The notes: generated by a model from the letters alone, not told the origin. A stretch of 64,000 nucleotides of DNA from Phaeodactylum tricornutum CCAP 1055/1 (GCF_000150955.2 NW_002238035.1:114655-178654), one strand, 5' to 3'. Counted from the first letter of the stretch, positions 31,339 to 41,106 are shown. A program made the numbers and translations.

Positions 31339-32216
31339 CGACGCGATAGCTCCATCGGTTCCATCGTTGAGTGCCGCGACTTGGTACGCACAGTACTACT
31401 AGCCACAGCCGACGTAATCCGAACAGACTGTTCCATTCCGCAAACAAAATCATCATCCACAAGCGTAGAGCTGACGGACGATAAGACTGCTGAGATCTCC
31501 GATTTTCGATTGGGAAATAACGTAGACACGGTGCCAGCTACGTTAGACATCCGAGTCTCTTGTATACACTCTTGCTGTTCTAGCTCGTCAGAACTAGGAT
31601 CCCACGCTTCCTGTGCAGTGAGTTCGACGTGAACACAAGTCTCAATCTCCGTCTGGGTAGGCAACCGCGCCTGGAACCCTGACATAACTCCCTGTAATTC
31701 CAAAGAAATACGCAATTTCATCTCAGGGATATAAATAGAGTGAGTTGATTCGCGATTGTGACACAAATGTTTGGGAACATCGTCCACAATTAAACCATTC
31801 GCACGCAATTGATTAGGGCACAACAATGAAGGGTCCTGTAAGTCACCCGTCATGTCCAACGCTTGGAACACATCCAAAATGAACGTCTCACCGGTGACCG
31901 GGTCGTCAAACGCAGTACATCCATCTGCAACATCAACAACTCTTGGTTTATACTTATCCGAATACGGCATAACCGTGCATTTCTGCCCGGTTGCGCTGTA
32001 TATATGAAACACCTTCCCCATAATACATGTATCTGCATGGGAGTCAAGATCCACTCGACCTTCAGATCTCGAACTTCTAGATCCCGAAATCATGCGACCA
32101 ATGCCACGGTCGCCCTTATCTTCGGTCCATCTTTTACTGGACCGCAATCCAGCAATAGATAGCTTCATCAGGCCTCGAACTAGAGTGGCCGACAACATCT
32201 CGTCGACCCCAACGAG
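31330..32216 (-). pseudogene. pol: CoDi-A protease and N-terminal integrase segment
   Basis: In the same frame as gag and following its TGA stop at 32217-32219. It holds the aspartic protease signature LDSHADTC and, at the end, LSRRWGIGLKT, the helix-turn-helix-like start of the CoDi integrase. It then runs into the deletion and ends out of frame with the downstream pol. The sequence after the gag stop is CTC, not the CAATTA of CoDi-B, so translation here may differ. An ATG at 32198 could start it independently. Confidence 0.7.
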
Positions 32217-33605
32217 TCAATCGCTCGTTTCGCCTTCAAAACCAACTGTCTTTCTTTTCTTCTTCTTGTTCGAGAGAGCAAACTGATCACCTGCATTGGT
32301 TATACCATCGGCACTCCCCTTGTCAGGTTTCTCACTCGAACGAGTGATTGCCGCAGCTGAGCGCTTGTTCTTGTCGCGAGAGGCCTTCGCGGCCGCTCGC
32401 TTGGCTCGGACTTCGTCTTTTTCCTTATCCGAAAGTTGATGCCATTCATTCGGAGTATAATTGCCAGCTCGAATAGCCGGCTTCTTCTTGTTGTTATTAG
32501 TCCGCTGAACGCTTGAAATTGACCGACCTGTCTTCTGAGAGGTATCGGTGTTAGTAAACAAGGCCAAATAATCGGCCGCCTTTGCAAAATTAGACATGCG
32601 GTCCGCGTCGCCTTGAATTACCGCAATTCCCGAGAGCATCTTAGGATCTGTGCAATGGTTATTGCGCAAGAAGACATCCACCTTCCTGGACTCCGTCAAT
32701 GTCTCGCCATACTCATCAAGAGTCTGGAACGCCGTTGACAAAGCATTTGTGTACTTTTCCATCCCGAAGTTACGACGCTCGCCAGTGTAGGTGGTGTGCT
32801 CGAGCACATCGAACGCAGCCGCCTTGGACTTGGACATCACCGCATCACCTTCATAGTGACTATTCAAAGCCTTGACCGCTCCACGACCGTCGCGTTTTTT
32901 CTCGAAAGGCGCAACATAAGTCCACGCTGGACCGTTCACAGTCAACTGTTTCACCTGGATCCAAACTTTTCCGTTGTCCTTGTCGAACGCCGTCCCCGTA
33001 TGGGGAGTCAACAGCACCAACTTCTCGTGCTCCGTCTCAAACTCGGTATCCGGTGCGGCAACGTCGTCATCTTTCCGGACAACATAATCCAACGGCACTT
33101 TGTTAACACCCGTCACGGAGCTCAAATAGTTGACCAACAACTTGAAGAACGGAATCCACTTCGTTTCCTTCGAGAACGGAGCCGGAGGCTTGACTTGAAC
33201 ATCCTCCTCATCCTTCGCTTCTTCTAGTTCACGCACCTTCCTGGTGTACAGGTTTCCGATAGCCGCAGTAAAGTCCGCCGCAACAACCGGAGTCCCCTGT
33301 CGGAGACGCTCAGACACCCAGAGATGCATTCCGCTTAGCTTGTACTCCCACATCATGGGGATCGCTATCCCAGGGATGCCAGGCGCCGCCGCCACCGCAG
33401 CGTTTCCACCAGCAGCTGGCACTGCGGCCACACCATCGGTACCGCGACGAATGATCTTGCAGATATCCTTGAGACGGTCACGAGTAACCAAGCCAAGGGA
33501 GTCCATCGCATCAAAACCTTCGTTCGTAAACGCGTTCGCCGCAGGAACAGACCATCCGATCCGCCCGAGCGCACCACGAAACGCATTAGCACCGTCAGCA
33601 GCCAT
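32217..33605 (-). CDS. gag: CoDi-A gag
   Basis: 462 residues from MAADGANAFRGALG. The frame stays open further upstream, but that part is leader. The N-terminal region (FTNEGFDAMDSLGLVTRDRL, ICKIIRRG) parallels the start of CoDi-B Gag (IKDMCKNIRRPGG), supporting homology. The capsid-like middle contains HYEGDAVMSKSKAAAFDVLE. The C-terminus is a basic Lys/Arg/Ala-rich tail (EKDEVRAKRAAAKASRDKNK), presumably for RNA binding, without a CCHC zinc knuckle. Confidence 0.8.
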   Translation of the reverse strand: MAADGANAFRGALGRIGWSVPAANAFTNEGFDAMDSLGLVTRDRLKDICKIIRRGTDGVAAVPAAGGNAAVAAAPGIPGIAIPMMWEYKLSGMHLWVSERLRQGTPVVAADFTAAIGNLYTRKVRELEEAKDEEDVQVKPPAPFSKETKWIPFFKLLVNYLSSVTGVNKVPLDYVVRKDDDVAAPDTEFETEHEKLVLLTPHTGTAFDKDNGKVWIQVKQLTVNGPAWTYVAPFEKKRDGRGAVKALNSHYEGDAVMSKSKAAAFDVLEHTTYTGERRNFGMEKYTNALSTAFQTLDEYGETLTESRKVDVFLRNNHCTDPKMLSGIAVIQGDADRMSNFAKAADYLALFTNTDTSQKTGRSISSVQRTNNNKKKPAIRAGNYTPNEWHQLSDKEKDEVRAKRAAAKASRDKNKRSAAAITRSSEKPDKGSADGITNAGDQFALSNKKKKRKTVGFEGETSD

Positions 33606-34310
33606 GATATCAAGATTAATTCCAACGAAAAGAACGAACAACGAAAACAACGTAACGCAATTCAAAAGCAGTAAACGCCATCGGAAGAGCCGCACGGACC
33701 GCAGGAGCCAACACAAGCCTCCAGGCTCGGCTACCTTCCGTTCCAGGCCATAAGTGCCACACATATCCGTGTTTGAGCAAATCCAGTGGCCCACCAGTGG
33801 AACTGGCTAGTTTTCTACATCATCCAATGTAACTCACCAATAGTTTGGCTAAATAAAAGGGAGTCATACACAATGACATAACTTTTCTAGCACGCTTATG
33901 GACAGCGGCCTTAGTATTATACGCTATCCAGCATAGCTCACCGATAAATCGGTTATGATTTCGGTGTCATACCCAACGACAAATATCGAAATTACCAGTC
34001 ATAACTTATGACCTAACCATACACAATGGCCGTCTGTTGTAAGACACACTCAGTTGGGTGTGTATATAACCTAAACAACAGTCTACTTTCACACCGTATA
34101 CAACGGCAAGTTCTCGCCATTTAAGGCTAGTTCCGGCCATTCCGACCACAGCGGCTCAATACCCGTGCGATCGTTTCGATCCGTACGGTTCCGCGACCAT
34201 GGGGAAGACCCATGAAAGCTGTATCAAACAAGCCACTTTCTCACCCGTTTCTCCCCACGAAGGCAAGAAACATCACCTACACATCCGTGTATGCATTGGG
34301 TCTGATAAAC
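33606..34310 (-). other. CoDi-A 5' leader with primer-binding site
   Basis: About 700 bases of untranslated leader. Directly after the LTR, read on the minus strand, is GTTTATCAGACCCA (34297-34310). CoDi-B and CoDi-C share this sequence in the same place, so it is the probable primer-binding site. It does not begin TGG, so it does not pair with a tRNA CCA end. Confidence 0.65.
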
Positions 34311-34386
34311 TCTGTTAATCTCACCGTAGTGGATACGTAGGTCCATATTTACAGTACATTCCATACAGGACGTGATGATACGCAAC

Positions 34387-34548
34387 TAGAAAACCCCTAC
34401 GTCAAGCGGTACATGAGGGGTTCATATCCCTAAGTCTATCAGATAAGTCTATAATCTTGTGTTTTTACGCCTTTGGTCGTCTACGAAAGTATGCGGGATC
34501 CTTTCGGTTCCTTAGACGATTCTAGCCCGTTATCGTTGCAGTTTTCTA
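34387..34548 (+). repeat. CoDi-B 5' LTR
   Basis: 162 bases, followed directly by the putative primer-binding site GTTTATCAGACCCA (34549-34562). It presumably carries the promoter, though no TATA box can be assigned with confidence. Confidence 0.9.
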
Positions 34549-34562
34549 GTTTATCAGACCCA

Positions 34563-35277
34563 GTAGTTCTATGCTGAGGTAACGGGATCAAAGGTAGTGT
34601 CTTCGTTGTGTTTTCGAGTGTTTGAAGTGATCGCTGATTCCGATTGTGCCTGGGGAGGTAGGGCAAAATACCTGGCTTTTCATGTCGTTGTTAAGTCGCC
34701 GAAGCCTGCAGAGGCCTGGAATATACTGCCAGTTTCTCGTAGTGGTCCACGTGATAGACGTGTTGATCGGTTACTGGGTTTCGTATCCGTCTAACGGTCT
34801 GAAACGAGGCAAAATCTCCATGGTTGGACGCATCCATGAATCTCTTCATCTATCGAAGAAGGTGCATTGCACAAAATTGTATTGTTTGCTAAATGCTCGG
34901 GTTTTGAGCGTCATTCATGTGTGGATGATAAGTAGTATGCTTATACGAAGCAGTTACTTATGCAACAATTATTATCGGAATTATACCGCAAGGTAGTCGC
35001 GGATCCTCCACTCTGATAGATATTGGTTAAATATCTCGAACGGATGAGAGCGACAGCTGTTTTGTGTTCGCTAGAGTTCGTTGCGTACTTATTGTATGGT
35101 AATGAAACGGTACTCGTTATCGATATCATTTATTCAAGTCTATATGTGAAATTCACATTTGATGACATCAATGATCAATAATTCTCGTGTTCACGTGGCG
35201 TGAGAACACTGAATGTTCGAAACCAACTAACAGAATTTTATGAGTTTGTGATACAGGAGGAAAGAAGAAAGTTGACC
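34563..35277 (+). other. CoDi-B 5' leader
   Basis: About 715 bases of untranslated leader between the primer-binding site and the gag start. It is nearly the same in CoDi-D (57554-58268) and recognisably related in CoDi-C (52284-52988). Several short upstream ATGs are present. No conserved protein is encoded. Confidence 0.6.
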
Positions 35278-36690
35278 ATGGCAGCCGCTTTAGCTCAAGT
35301 TCGAAATGCTTTACAAGCAATTGGTATTGTTGATGTTGAACAGCGTGATGCCATTACTGATTCGATTACGTCTATGGATGTTTTCGAGATTGCGACGGAT
35401 GATTTTATCAAGGATATGTGTAAGAATATTCGTCGTCCCGGGGGTACACTCCCGAATCCTAACGCGGAAGAACCAGGAGCACCGGCTGTGATTCCTCGCA
35501 ATGGTGTTGCGATTTCACCCACTGCGGAGGAGCGTCTTGTCTTGTTGGCGTACTATGTTCGTCATTTGAAGCGCACTTCTCGGCCTTATCCAGTTCAGTT
35601 TAATCCGGCGCGCATTTACTCGATGATTGAGATTAAGAAGCGCGAAAAGGAAGATAAAGAGTTGGCAAAAGACCTCACGGCTCCTACTCAGATTGAAGAT
35701 TTAAAGAAGATTCGTGATGCGTTCGAGAATATTGCGGAGTACTTGCTGCAAATTCGAGGAACAACAGGAGTCCCACTCGCTTACGTTATTCGTGAAGAGG
35801 AAGAAGTTCCAGAGGGTCCAGACAATAATTATCAGGATGCGTTCGAAGAAATGATTGCTTGCAGTCCTCATGATGAAGAGTCTTATGCGGCAGACAATGC
35901 TCAGGTGTGGACCATTATTCGTAGTTGTACTCATGGAGGTCCGGCTTGGAGTTGGGTGTCGTTGTATTCGAGAGCTCGAAACGGTCGTGCGGCGTGGTTT
36001 GCTTTGCGTTCGCATTATTTGGGACCGACAAATCAGTCGAAGATCATGACACGAGCTGAAGGGGACCTTGAATCAAAGTTTTATAACGGAGAGCGTCGTG
36101 GTTTTACGTTTGAGCGTTTTGCAGAGATTCATCAGCAAGCGCACACAGATATGGAAGAGTTTGGAGAACCTTTGACGGAGGCAGCCAAAGTTCGAAAGTT
36201 TTTGAAACGTATTCAGGCACCGTTTCTAAATTCTGCAGTTGCCACTGTTCGTGCTAACCCATCTTTGAAAAATGATTTTGAAGCGACAGTGAATTTTCTG
36301 AGTGAATTTATTGAAGAGCAGAATCAGGCTCAGCTTCGAAATATTTCGTCAGGTCGATCTGGTCGTGGTCGAGGGCGAGGTAAAGGGTCAGGACGTGGTA
36401 ATAAAGGTCGTGGTGGACGTGGTGGAAACAAGGGTGTTTTCAACAAGGGATCTACCAGTGGTATGGTGGATAGATATTATACTTTTGATGAATACAAGAC
36501 CATGAATGCAGAACAAAAGCGTCATTTGCATACGTTACGCGAAGAAGCTGGTGGAAAGCGTCGAAATGCATCTGGTGTTAATTCTAAGGACAATGATGAC
36601 GAAAAGAAGTCAAAGACCAGTCACAATGATACGAATTCTCTTACATCGAAGTCATCGGCAGGACGAAGCATGTCACAGAGAAATTCTTGA
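35278..36690 (+). CDS. gag: CoDi-B gag
   Basis: 470 residues from MAAALAQVRNALQ; CoDi-C and CoDi-D keep the same ATG. It begins with a helical capsid-like region (IKDMCKNIRRPGG, then LPYV/PLAYVIRE-like segments, then RAEGDLESKFYNGE). At about residues 360-390 there is an Arg/Gly-rich stretch (GRSGRGRGRGKGSGRGNKG) in place of a zinc knuckle, probably for RNA binding. The tail is Lys/Ser rich and ends SMSQRNS before TGA at 36688-36690. The stop is followed in frame by CAATTA and then an open pol frame without its own ATG, so Gag-Pol probably arises by readthrough. Confidence 0.85.
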   Translation: MAAALAQVRNALQAIGIVDVEQRDAITDSITSMDVFEIATDDFIKDMCKNIRRPGGTLPNPNAEEPGAPAVIPRNGVAISPTAEERLVLLAYYVRHLKRTSRPYPVQFNPARIYSMIEIKKREKEDKELAKDLTAPTQIEDLKKIRDAFENIAEYLLQIRGTTGVPLAYVIREEEEVPEGPDNNYQDAFEEMIACSPHDEESYAADNAQVWTIIRSCTHGGPAWSWVSLYSRARNGRAAWFALRSHYLGPTNQSKIMTRAEGDLESKFYNGERRGFTFERFAEIHQQAHTDMEEFGEPLTEAAKVRKFLKRIQAPFLNSAVATVRANPSLKNDFEATVNFLSEFIEEQNQAQLRNISSGRSGRGRGRGKGSGRGNKGRGGRGGNKGVFNKGSTSGMVDRYYTFDEYKTMNAEQKRHLHTLREEAGGKRRNASGVNSKDNDDEKKSKTSHNDTNSLTSKSSAGRSMSQRNS

Positions 36691-36696
36691 CAATTA
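36688..36696 (+). promoter_or_regulatory. Stop-readthrough context TGA-CAA-TTA
   Basis: The gag stop TGA is followed by CAATTA, which fits the CARYYA 3' context that drives tobamovirus-type readthrough. Gag and pol are in the same frame and pol lacks an initiator. CoDi-D keeps the same nine bases at 59679-59687. Confidence 0.65.
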
Positions 36697-39600
36697 CCGA
36701 AAGTGTCGGTTGTGTCTACACGTTCTATTTCTATACAGTCACTTGAGAGTGCATTTATATCACACGCGGAGTTAGATTCTCACGCGGATACATGTTGTGT
36801 TGGTCGACACGCTTATATATTCCAAGAAACCTCTCGAACGGTTGATGTTTCTGCATTTTTATCTACATTTGGTCAAGCCCGGTCTGTACCAATTGTCTCT
36901 GCTGCACTTGCTTTTGATCATCCTTACACATATGAGACATTTATTTTAGTTATTCATCAGGCTTTACATTTTCCTACAATGGAACATGCTTTGTTAAATC
37001 CGAATCAAATTCGATTAAATGATGTCGAAGTGAATGATTGTCCCCGATTTTTGTCGGAAAAGCTTACGGAGTTATCGCATTCGATTTATTTCCCGAAAGA
37101 CGATGTGAGGTTACCATTATCATTAGATGGAGTCATTTCTTACTTACCAGTCCGCAAGCCGTCTGCGGAGGAGTTTCGAAATTTCCACAAGTTGAACCTT
37201 ACTTATGAAAGTCCAATTTGGGATCCGTATTCGACAGATTTTTCTTGTCAGGAGGAGAAGTTCACCGATAGTAAGGGTGCGTTGGTAACGAGAAATTCTG
37301 CACATGCGAACATTCAAATGGTTACAACGAAAGACAGTACAGTATCAATGGTTTTATCATCTGTTTCGATGTCTTTGGAAGACAAACATTTGATTGATGA
37401 ACTTGAAAAGACTTGTATTGTTAGTGTTGCACAGTCGTCGAATTACAGGTATAAGGTAACGCCAGAAGAGTTGGCGAAACGATGGAACATTGGTTTATTG
37501 ACAGCGAAGCGAACATTACTCGCGACGACTCAGAGAGGGGTCAAAGACATTGCTAGTCGATCGTTAGCGAAGAGAGTGAAACCAGTCACTGCACAGTTGA
37601 GATACCGTCACTTGCGCACAAGTTTGTATACGGATACGATGTTTTCGAATGTCGTCTCGTCTCGAGGAAATTCTTGTGCTCAAATTTATGTGAACGATGT
37701 TGACTGGACTCGTGCTTACCCAATGAAGTCGAAAGGTCAGGCTCACGATACGTTGGATTTGTTATTTCATCGTGAGGGAGTTCCAGCTGAAATTATTTCA
37801 GATGGTGCCAAAGAATTAGTTCAAGGAGAGTTCAGACGAAAGGTTCGTGCTGCAGGAGCTCATGCTAAAGAGATTGAGCCATATTCACCGTGGTTGAATC
37901 GAGCGGAAACCGCAATCAAAGCATTGAAGCGTATGACAAATACAGCTATGTCGAAGTCACAGGCATCAGTACGATTGTGGGATATTTGCTTGGAGTTGCA
38001 ATGTTTGATCCGATCGTCAATTGCGCATAATATTTACGCATTGAACGACGACGTCCCGAATACAGCAGTGTCGGGAGATACAACGGATATTAGTCATTTA
38101 TGCAAGTTTGCATGGTATGATTGGGTATGGTATTTGGATCCAGTTGACTTTCCGGAGGATAAGCGGAAACTTGGTCGCTGGCTCGGACCTGCTCACGATA
38201 TAGGTGATGCAATGTGTGCTCGTATACTTGCCAGAAATTCGCAAATTATTTCGCGAACTACTTACTCCCCACTTTTGACAAGTGATCTTAATTCTCAACA
38301 GGTGAAGTTGCTTCAAGAGAGTTTTGAGACGAACGTTCGTTTGGTTATGAACGAAGATGATTGTATTAAAAATACTTATGTTTTCGAGGTTGAACCCAGT
38401 GAGTTCGAGACATATTCGGACCATTATACAGGGGACCAGAAAACGATGCCACAAGCAGACGAGTACGATCACGAAGCTTTTAATGAGTATATCAATGCTG
38501 AAGTAATGATACCAAGACATGATCATATTGGTGCTGGTCGAATAATTGGACAAAAGAAAGATCGAGATGGTAATCCAATCGGGAGGTCGAATCCTGATCC
38601 AGTTTTGGACACTCGCATCTTAGAAGTTCAATTTCCAGATGGTAACGTACAGGAATACGCAGCTAATGTTATTGCTGAGCATCTTTATTCACAGGTTGAT
38701 GACGAGGGTCGTCGTTATCTTTTAATGGATGAAATTGTTGATCACCGAAAAGACGGATCGGCGGTTGCTGCTGATGATCTGTATTATACAGACAAACGTG
38801 GTGTAAAACAAATGCGTCAAACAACAAAAGGTTGGCAACTTTTACTTCAATGGAAAGACGGATCAAATACATGGATTCCCTTGAAAGACCTGAAAGAATC
38901 GAATCCTGTTGACGTCGCCGAATATGTTGTTGCAAACAAGTTAGTCCATGAACCAGCTTTTGCCTGGTGGGTACCGGACGTATTACGAAAACGAGAGCGA
39001 ATTATTTCAGCGGTAAAGGCCAGATACCTGAAACGGACTCACAAATTCGGTATTCGTATGCCGAAATCAGTAAAGGAAGCTCTCGAGATTGATCGTGATA
39101 CTAACACTTCTATATGGTTGGATGCAATCAGAAAAGAGATGAAAAATGTTATGCCAGCGTTCAAAGTTCTTGAACCCAATGCGTCGAAACCAGTTGGTTA
39201 CACTTGGATACCTTGTCATATGATTTTTGATATCAAAATGGACTTCACTCGCAAAGCCAGATTCGTCGCCGGGGGACACGTTACAGATCCGCCGAGTTCG
39301 ATTACTTATGCTAGTGTTGTTTCCAGGGACAGTGTTCGAATTGCATTACTTATCGCAGCGTTGAATTCGATGCAAATACTTGGTGCTGATGCACAAAACG
39401 CATATTTGAATGCCCCAGTTCGAGAAAAGGTATATACGACATGTGGTCCAGAATTTGGGAATTCGACGGAAGGTCGTTATGCAATTATCGTTCGAGCGTT
39501 GTATGGTTTGAAGTCAAGTGGAGCAGCATGGCGTGCTCACTTAGCTGCAACAATGGAAGAATTAATGTTTACCTCTTGTATTGCAGATCCAGATGTTTGG

Positions 39601-40740
39601 TTAAGACCATTTCAGAATGAAGGTGGTCTCGAATTTTATGAGTATGTACTTATTTACACGGATGATTTCCTATGTATCAGTCATGATCCGAAGAGTATCT
39701 TGGATACTATTGGAAAACATTTCAAGCTTAAACCGGAATCCATTAAGACACCGGATACTTATTTGGGAGCGAATCTTGGACACTTTTCACTTCCCGATAA
39801 GCCAGACAAGCCGCGATGGTCTATGAGTTCGACAAATTATGTGAAACAAGCTGTCGCAAATGTTGAGAAAGATTTGGACAAAATCAAAAGAGGTTTGCCT
39901 AACAAAGTGTCGTCGCCAATGTCAACGAAATATCGACCAGAACTTGATGTTTCTCCTGTGTTGAATGCAGAGCGTGCTAACTATTTTCAGTCTCAGATTG
40001 GTGTTTTGAGATGGGCAGTTGAAATTGGTCGAATTGATATTATGTGTGAAGTATCTATGCTTTCATCATTTCTCACGATGCCACGAGAAGGACACTTGAG
40101 TGCTGTTCTTCATATTTTTGCTTATTTGAAATCTCACAACAGGTCACGACTCGTGTTTGATGATTCGTATGCTGATATTGAGAACCATTTTATAGATGGC
40201 GCAGATTGGACGGATTTTTATGGTAATGTGAAGGAACCTATTCCGCCGAATGCTCCGAAGCCACGTGGTAGGGCTGTGGAGATTACTGCTTTTGTTGACG
40301 CTGACCATGCTGGAGACAAAGTCACTCGTCGTTCACGAACAGGTGTTTTGATCTATCTTAATCGTGCTCCGATTATGTGGTTTTCGAAGCGTCAGAATTC
40401 AGTCGAAACGTCTTTGTTTGGAAGTGAGTTTGTTGCGTTAAAGATTGCTACGGAGATGATACAGGGTTTGAGGTATAAGTTACGGATGATGGGAATTCCG
40501 ATTGATGGTCCGGCTAGAGTTTTGTGCGACAATATGTCGGTGGTACACAATACTACAGCACCGGAATCGATGTTGAAGAAGAAGAGTAATGCTATTGCAT
40601 ATCACTTTGTACGAGAGAATGTCGCAATGGGAGTTATCAAGATTGCTTATGAGCCGTCGGAGACAAACTTAGCCGATGCGCTAACAAAGGTTCAGTCAGC
40701 CCCAGTACGACAGAATCTTATGCGTCAAGTTTTATATTGA
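36691..40740 (+). CDS. pol: CoDi-B pol: protease, integrase, RT, RNase H
   Basis: About 1349 codons in the gag frame, directly after the gag TGA. The protease signature is LDSHADTC at 36772. The integrase begins with a helix-turn-helix-like ELAKRWNIGLLTAKRTL, without a visible HHCC zinc finger. Its catalytic Asp (YTDTMF), Asp (SDGAKEL) and Glu (NRAE, about 35 residues later) are present. A chromodomain-like WQLLLQWKDGSNTWIPLKDL lies near 38830-38890. Reverse transcriptase has YTDD at about 39654-39665, and RNase H has FVDADHAGD and SEFVALK. No ATG occurs near its start; the first good one is far inside protease, which argues against independent initiation. Confidence 0.9.
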   Translation, partial: QLPKVSVVSTRSISIQSLESAFISHAELDSHADTCCVGRHAYIFQETSRTVDVSAFLSTFGQARSVPIVSAALAFDHPYTYETFILVIHQALHFPTMEHALLNPNQIRLNDVEVNDCPRFLSEKLTELSHSIYFPKDDVRLPLSLDGVISYLPVRKPSAEEFRNFHKLNLTYESPIWDPYSTDFSCQEEKFTDSKGALVTRNSAHANIQMVTTKDSTVSMVLSSVSMSLEDKHLIDELEKTCIVSVAQSSNYRYKVTPEELAKRWNIGLLTAKRTLLATTQRGVKDIASRSLAKRVKPVTAQLRYRHLRTSLYTDTMFSNVVSSRGNSCAQIYVNDVDWTRAYPMKSKGQAHDTLDLLFHREGVPAEIISDGAKELVQGEFRRKVRAAGAHAKEIEPYSPWLNRAETAIKALKRMTNTAMSKSQASVRLWDICLELQCLIRSSIAHNIYALNDDVPNTAVSGDTTDISHLCKFAWYDWVWYLDPVDFPEDKRKLGRWLGPAHDIGDAMCARILARNSQIISRTTYSPLLTSDLNSQQVKLLQESFETNVRLVMNEDDCIKNTYVFEVEPSEFETYSDHYTGDQKTMPQADEYDHEAFNEYINAEVMIPRHDHIGAGRIIGQKKDRDGNPIGRSNPDPVLDTRILEVQFPDGNVQEYAANVIAEHLYSQVDDEGRRYLLMDEIVDHRKDGSAVAADDLYYTDKRGVKQMRQTTKGWQLLLQWKDGSNTWIPLKDLKESNPVDVAEYVVANKLVHEPAFAWWVPDVLRKRERIISAVKARYLKRTHKFGIRMPKSVKEALEIDRDTNTSIWLDAIRKEMKNVMPAFKVLEPNASKPVGYTWIPCHMIFDIKMDFTRKARFVAGGHVTDPPSSITYASVVSRDSVRIALLIAALNSMQILGADAQNAYLNAPVREKVYTTCGPEFGNSTEGRYAIIVRALYGLKSSGAAWRAHLAATMEELMFTSCIADPDVWLRPFQNEGGLEFYEYVLIYTDDFLCISHDPKSILDTIGKHFKLKPESIKTPDTYLGANLGHFSLPDKPDKPRWSMSSTNYVKQAVANVEKDLDKIKRGLPNKVSSPMSTKYRPELDVSPVLNAERANYFQSQIGVLRWAVEIGRIDIMCEVSMLSSFLTMPREGHLSAVLHIFAYLKSHNRSRLVFDDSYADIENHFIDGADWTDFYGNVKEPIPPNAPKPRGRAVEITAFVDADHAGDKVTRRSRTGVLIYLNRAPIMWFSKRQNSVETSLFGSEFVALKIATEMIQGLRYKLRMMGIPIDGPARVLCDNMSVVHNTTAPESMLKKKSNAIAYHFVRENVAMGVIKIAYEPSETNLADALTKVQSAPVRQNLMRQVLY

Positions 40741-40944
40741 GTCAAATGAAGAAGGGTTTGCCGACTTTCCCGTTTCGATGAAGCCAGTATCGGAACAAAT
40801 TGCATTTGCAATACTACATGTCATTGCATGCAGTGTCGAAGTTTTATTTTACAAGTTGTGGATCCCTATTTTTCCCATAGTGGTTTTGAGGGGACACATC
40901 TCTCCATGTCCATGTCTATGTTTATGGTTTCGATGTGTGGGGAC
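40741..40944 (+). other. CoDi-B 3' untranslated region with polypurine tracts
   Basis: It contains TGAGGGGAC at 40887-40895 and TGTGGGGAC at 40936-40944. The second directly abuts the 3' LTR and is the likely plus-strand primer. The same pair is seen in CoDi-C. Confidence 0.6.
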
Positions 40945-41106
40945 TAGAAAACCCCTACGTCAAGCGGTACATGAGGGGTTCATATCCCTAAGTCTATCAG
41001 ATAAGTCTATAATCTTGTGTTTTTACGCCTTTGGTCGTCTACGAAAGTATGCGGGATCCTTTCGGTTCCTTAGACGATTCTAGCCCGTTATCGTTGCAGT
41101 TTTCTA
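40945..41106 (+). repeat. CoDi-B 3' LTR
   Basis: 162 bases, identical by eye to the 5' LTR. It is followed by the target duplication CAAC and then the rest of the CoDi-A LTR. Confidence 0.9.

Larger units (their letters stand above)
34387..41106 (+). mobile_element. CoDi-B Ty1/copia retrotransposon, intact and nested
   Basis: 6720 bases inserted in the 5' LTR of CoDi-A. LTRs 34387-34548 and 40945-41106 are both 162 bases and identical by eye. The target duplication is CAAC (34383-34386 and 41107-41110). Gag (35278-36690) and pol (36691-40740) have no disabling mutation that I can see. All catalytic residues of protease, integrase, RT and RNase H are present. It is therefore young and possibly active. 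The LTR ends TAGAAAAC...GTTTTCTA form an 8-base inverted repeat instead of the usual TG...CA. Confidence 0.92.
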
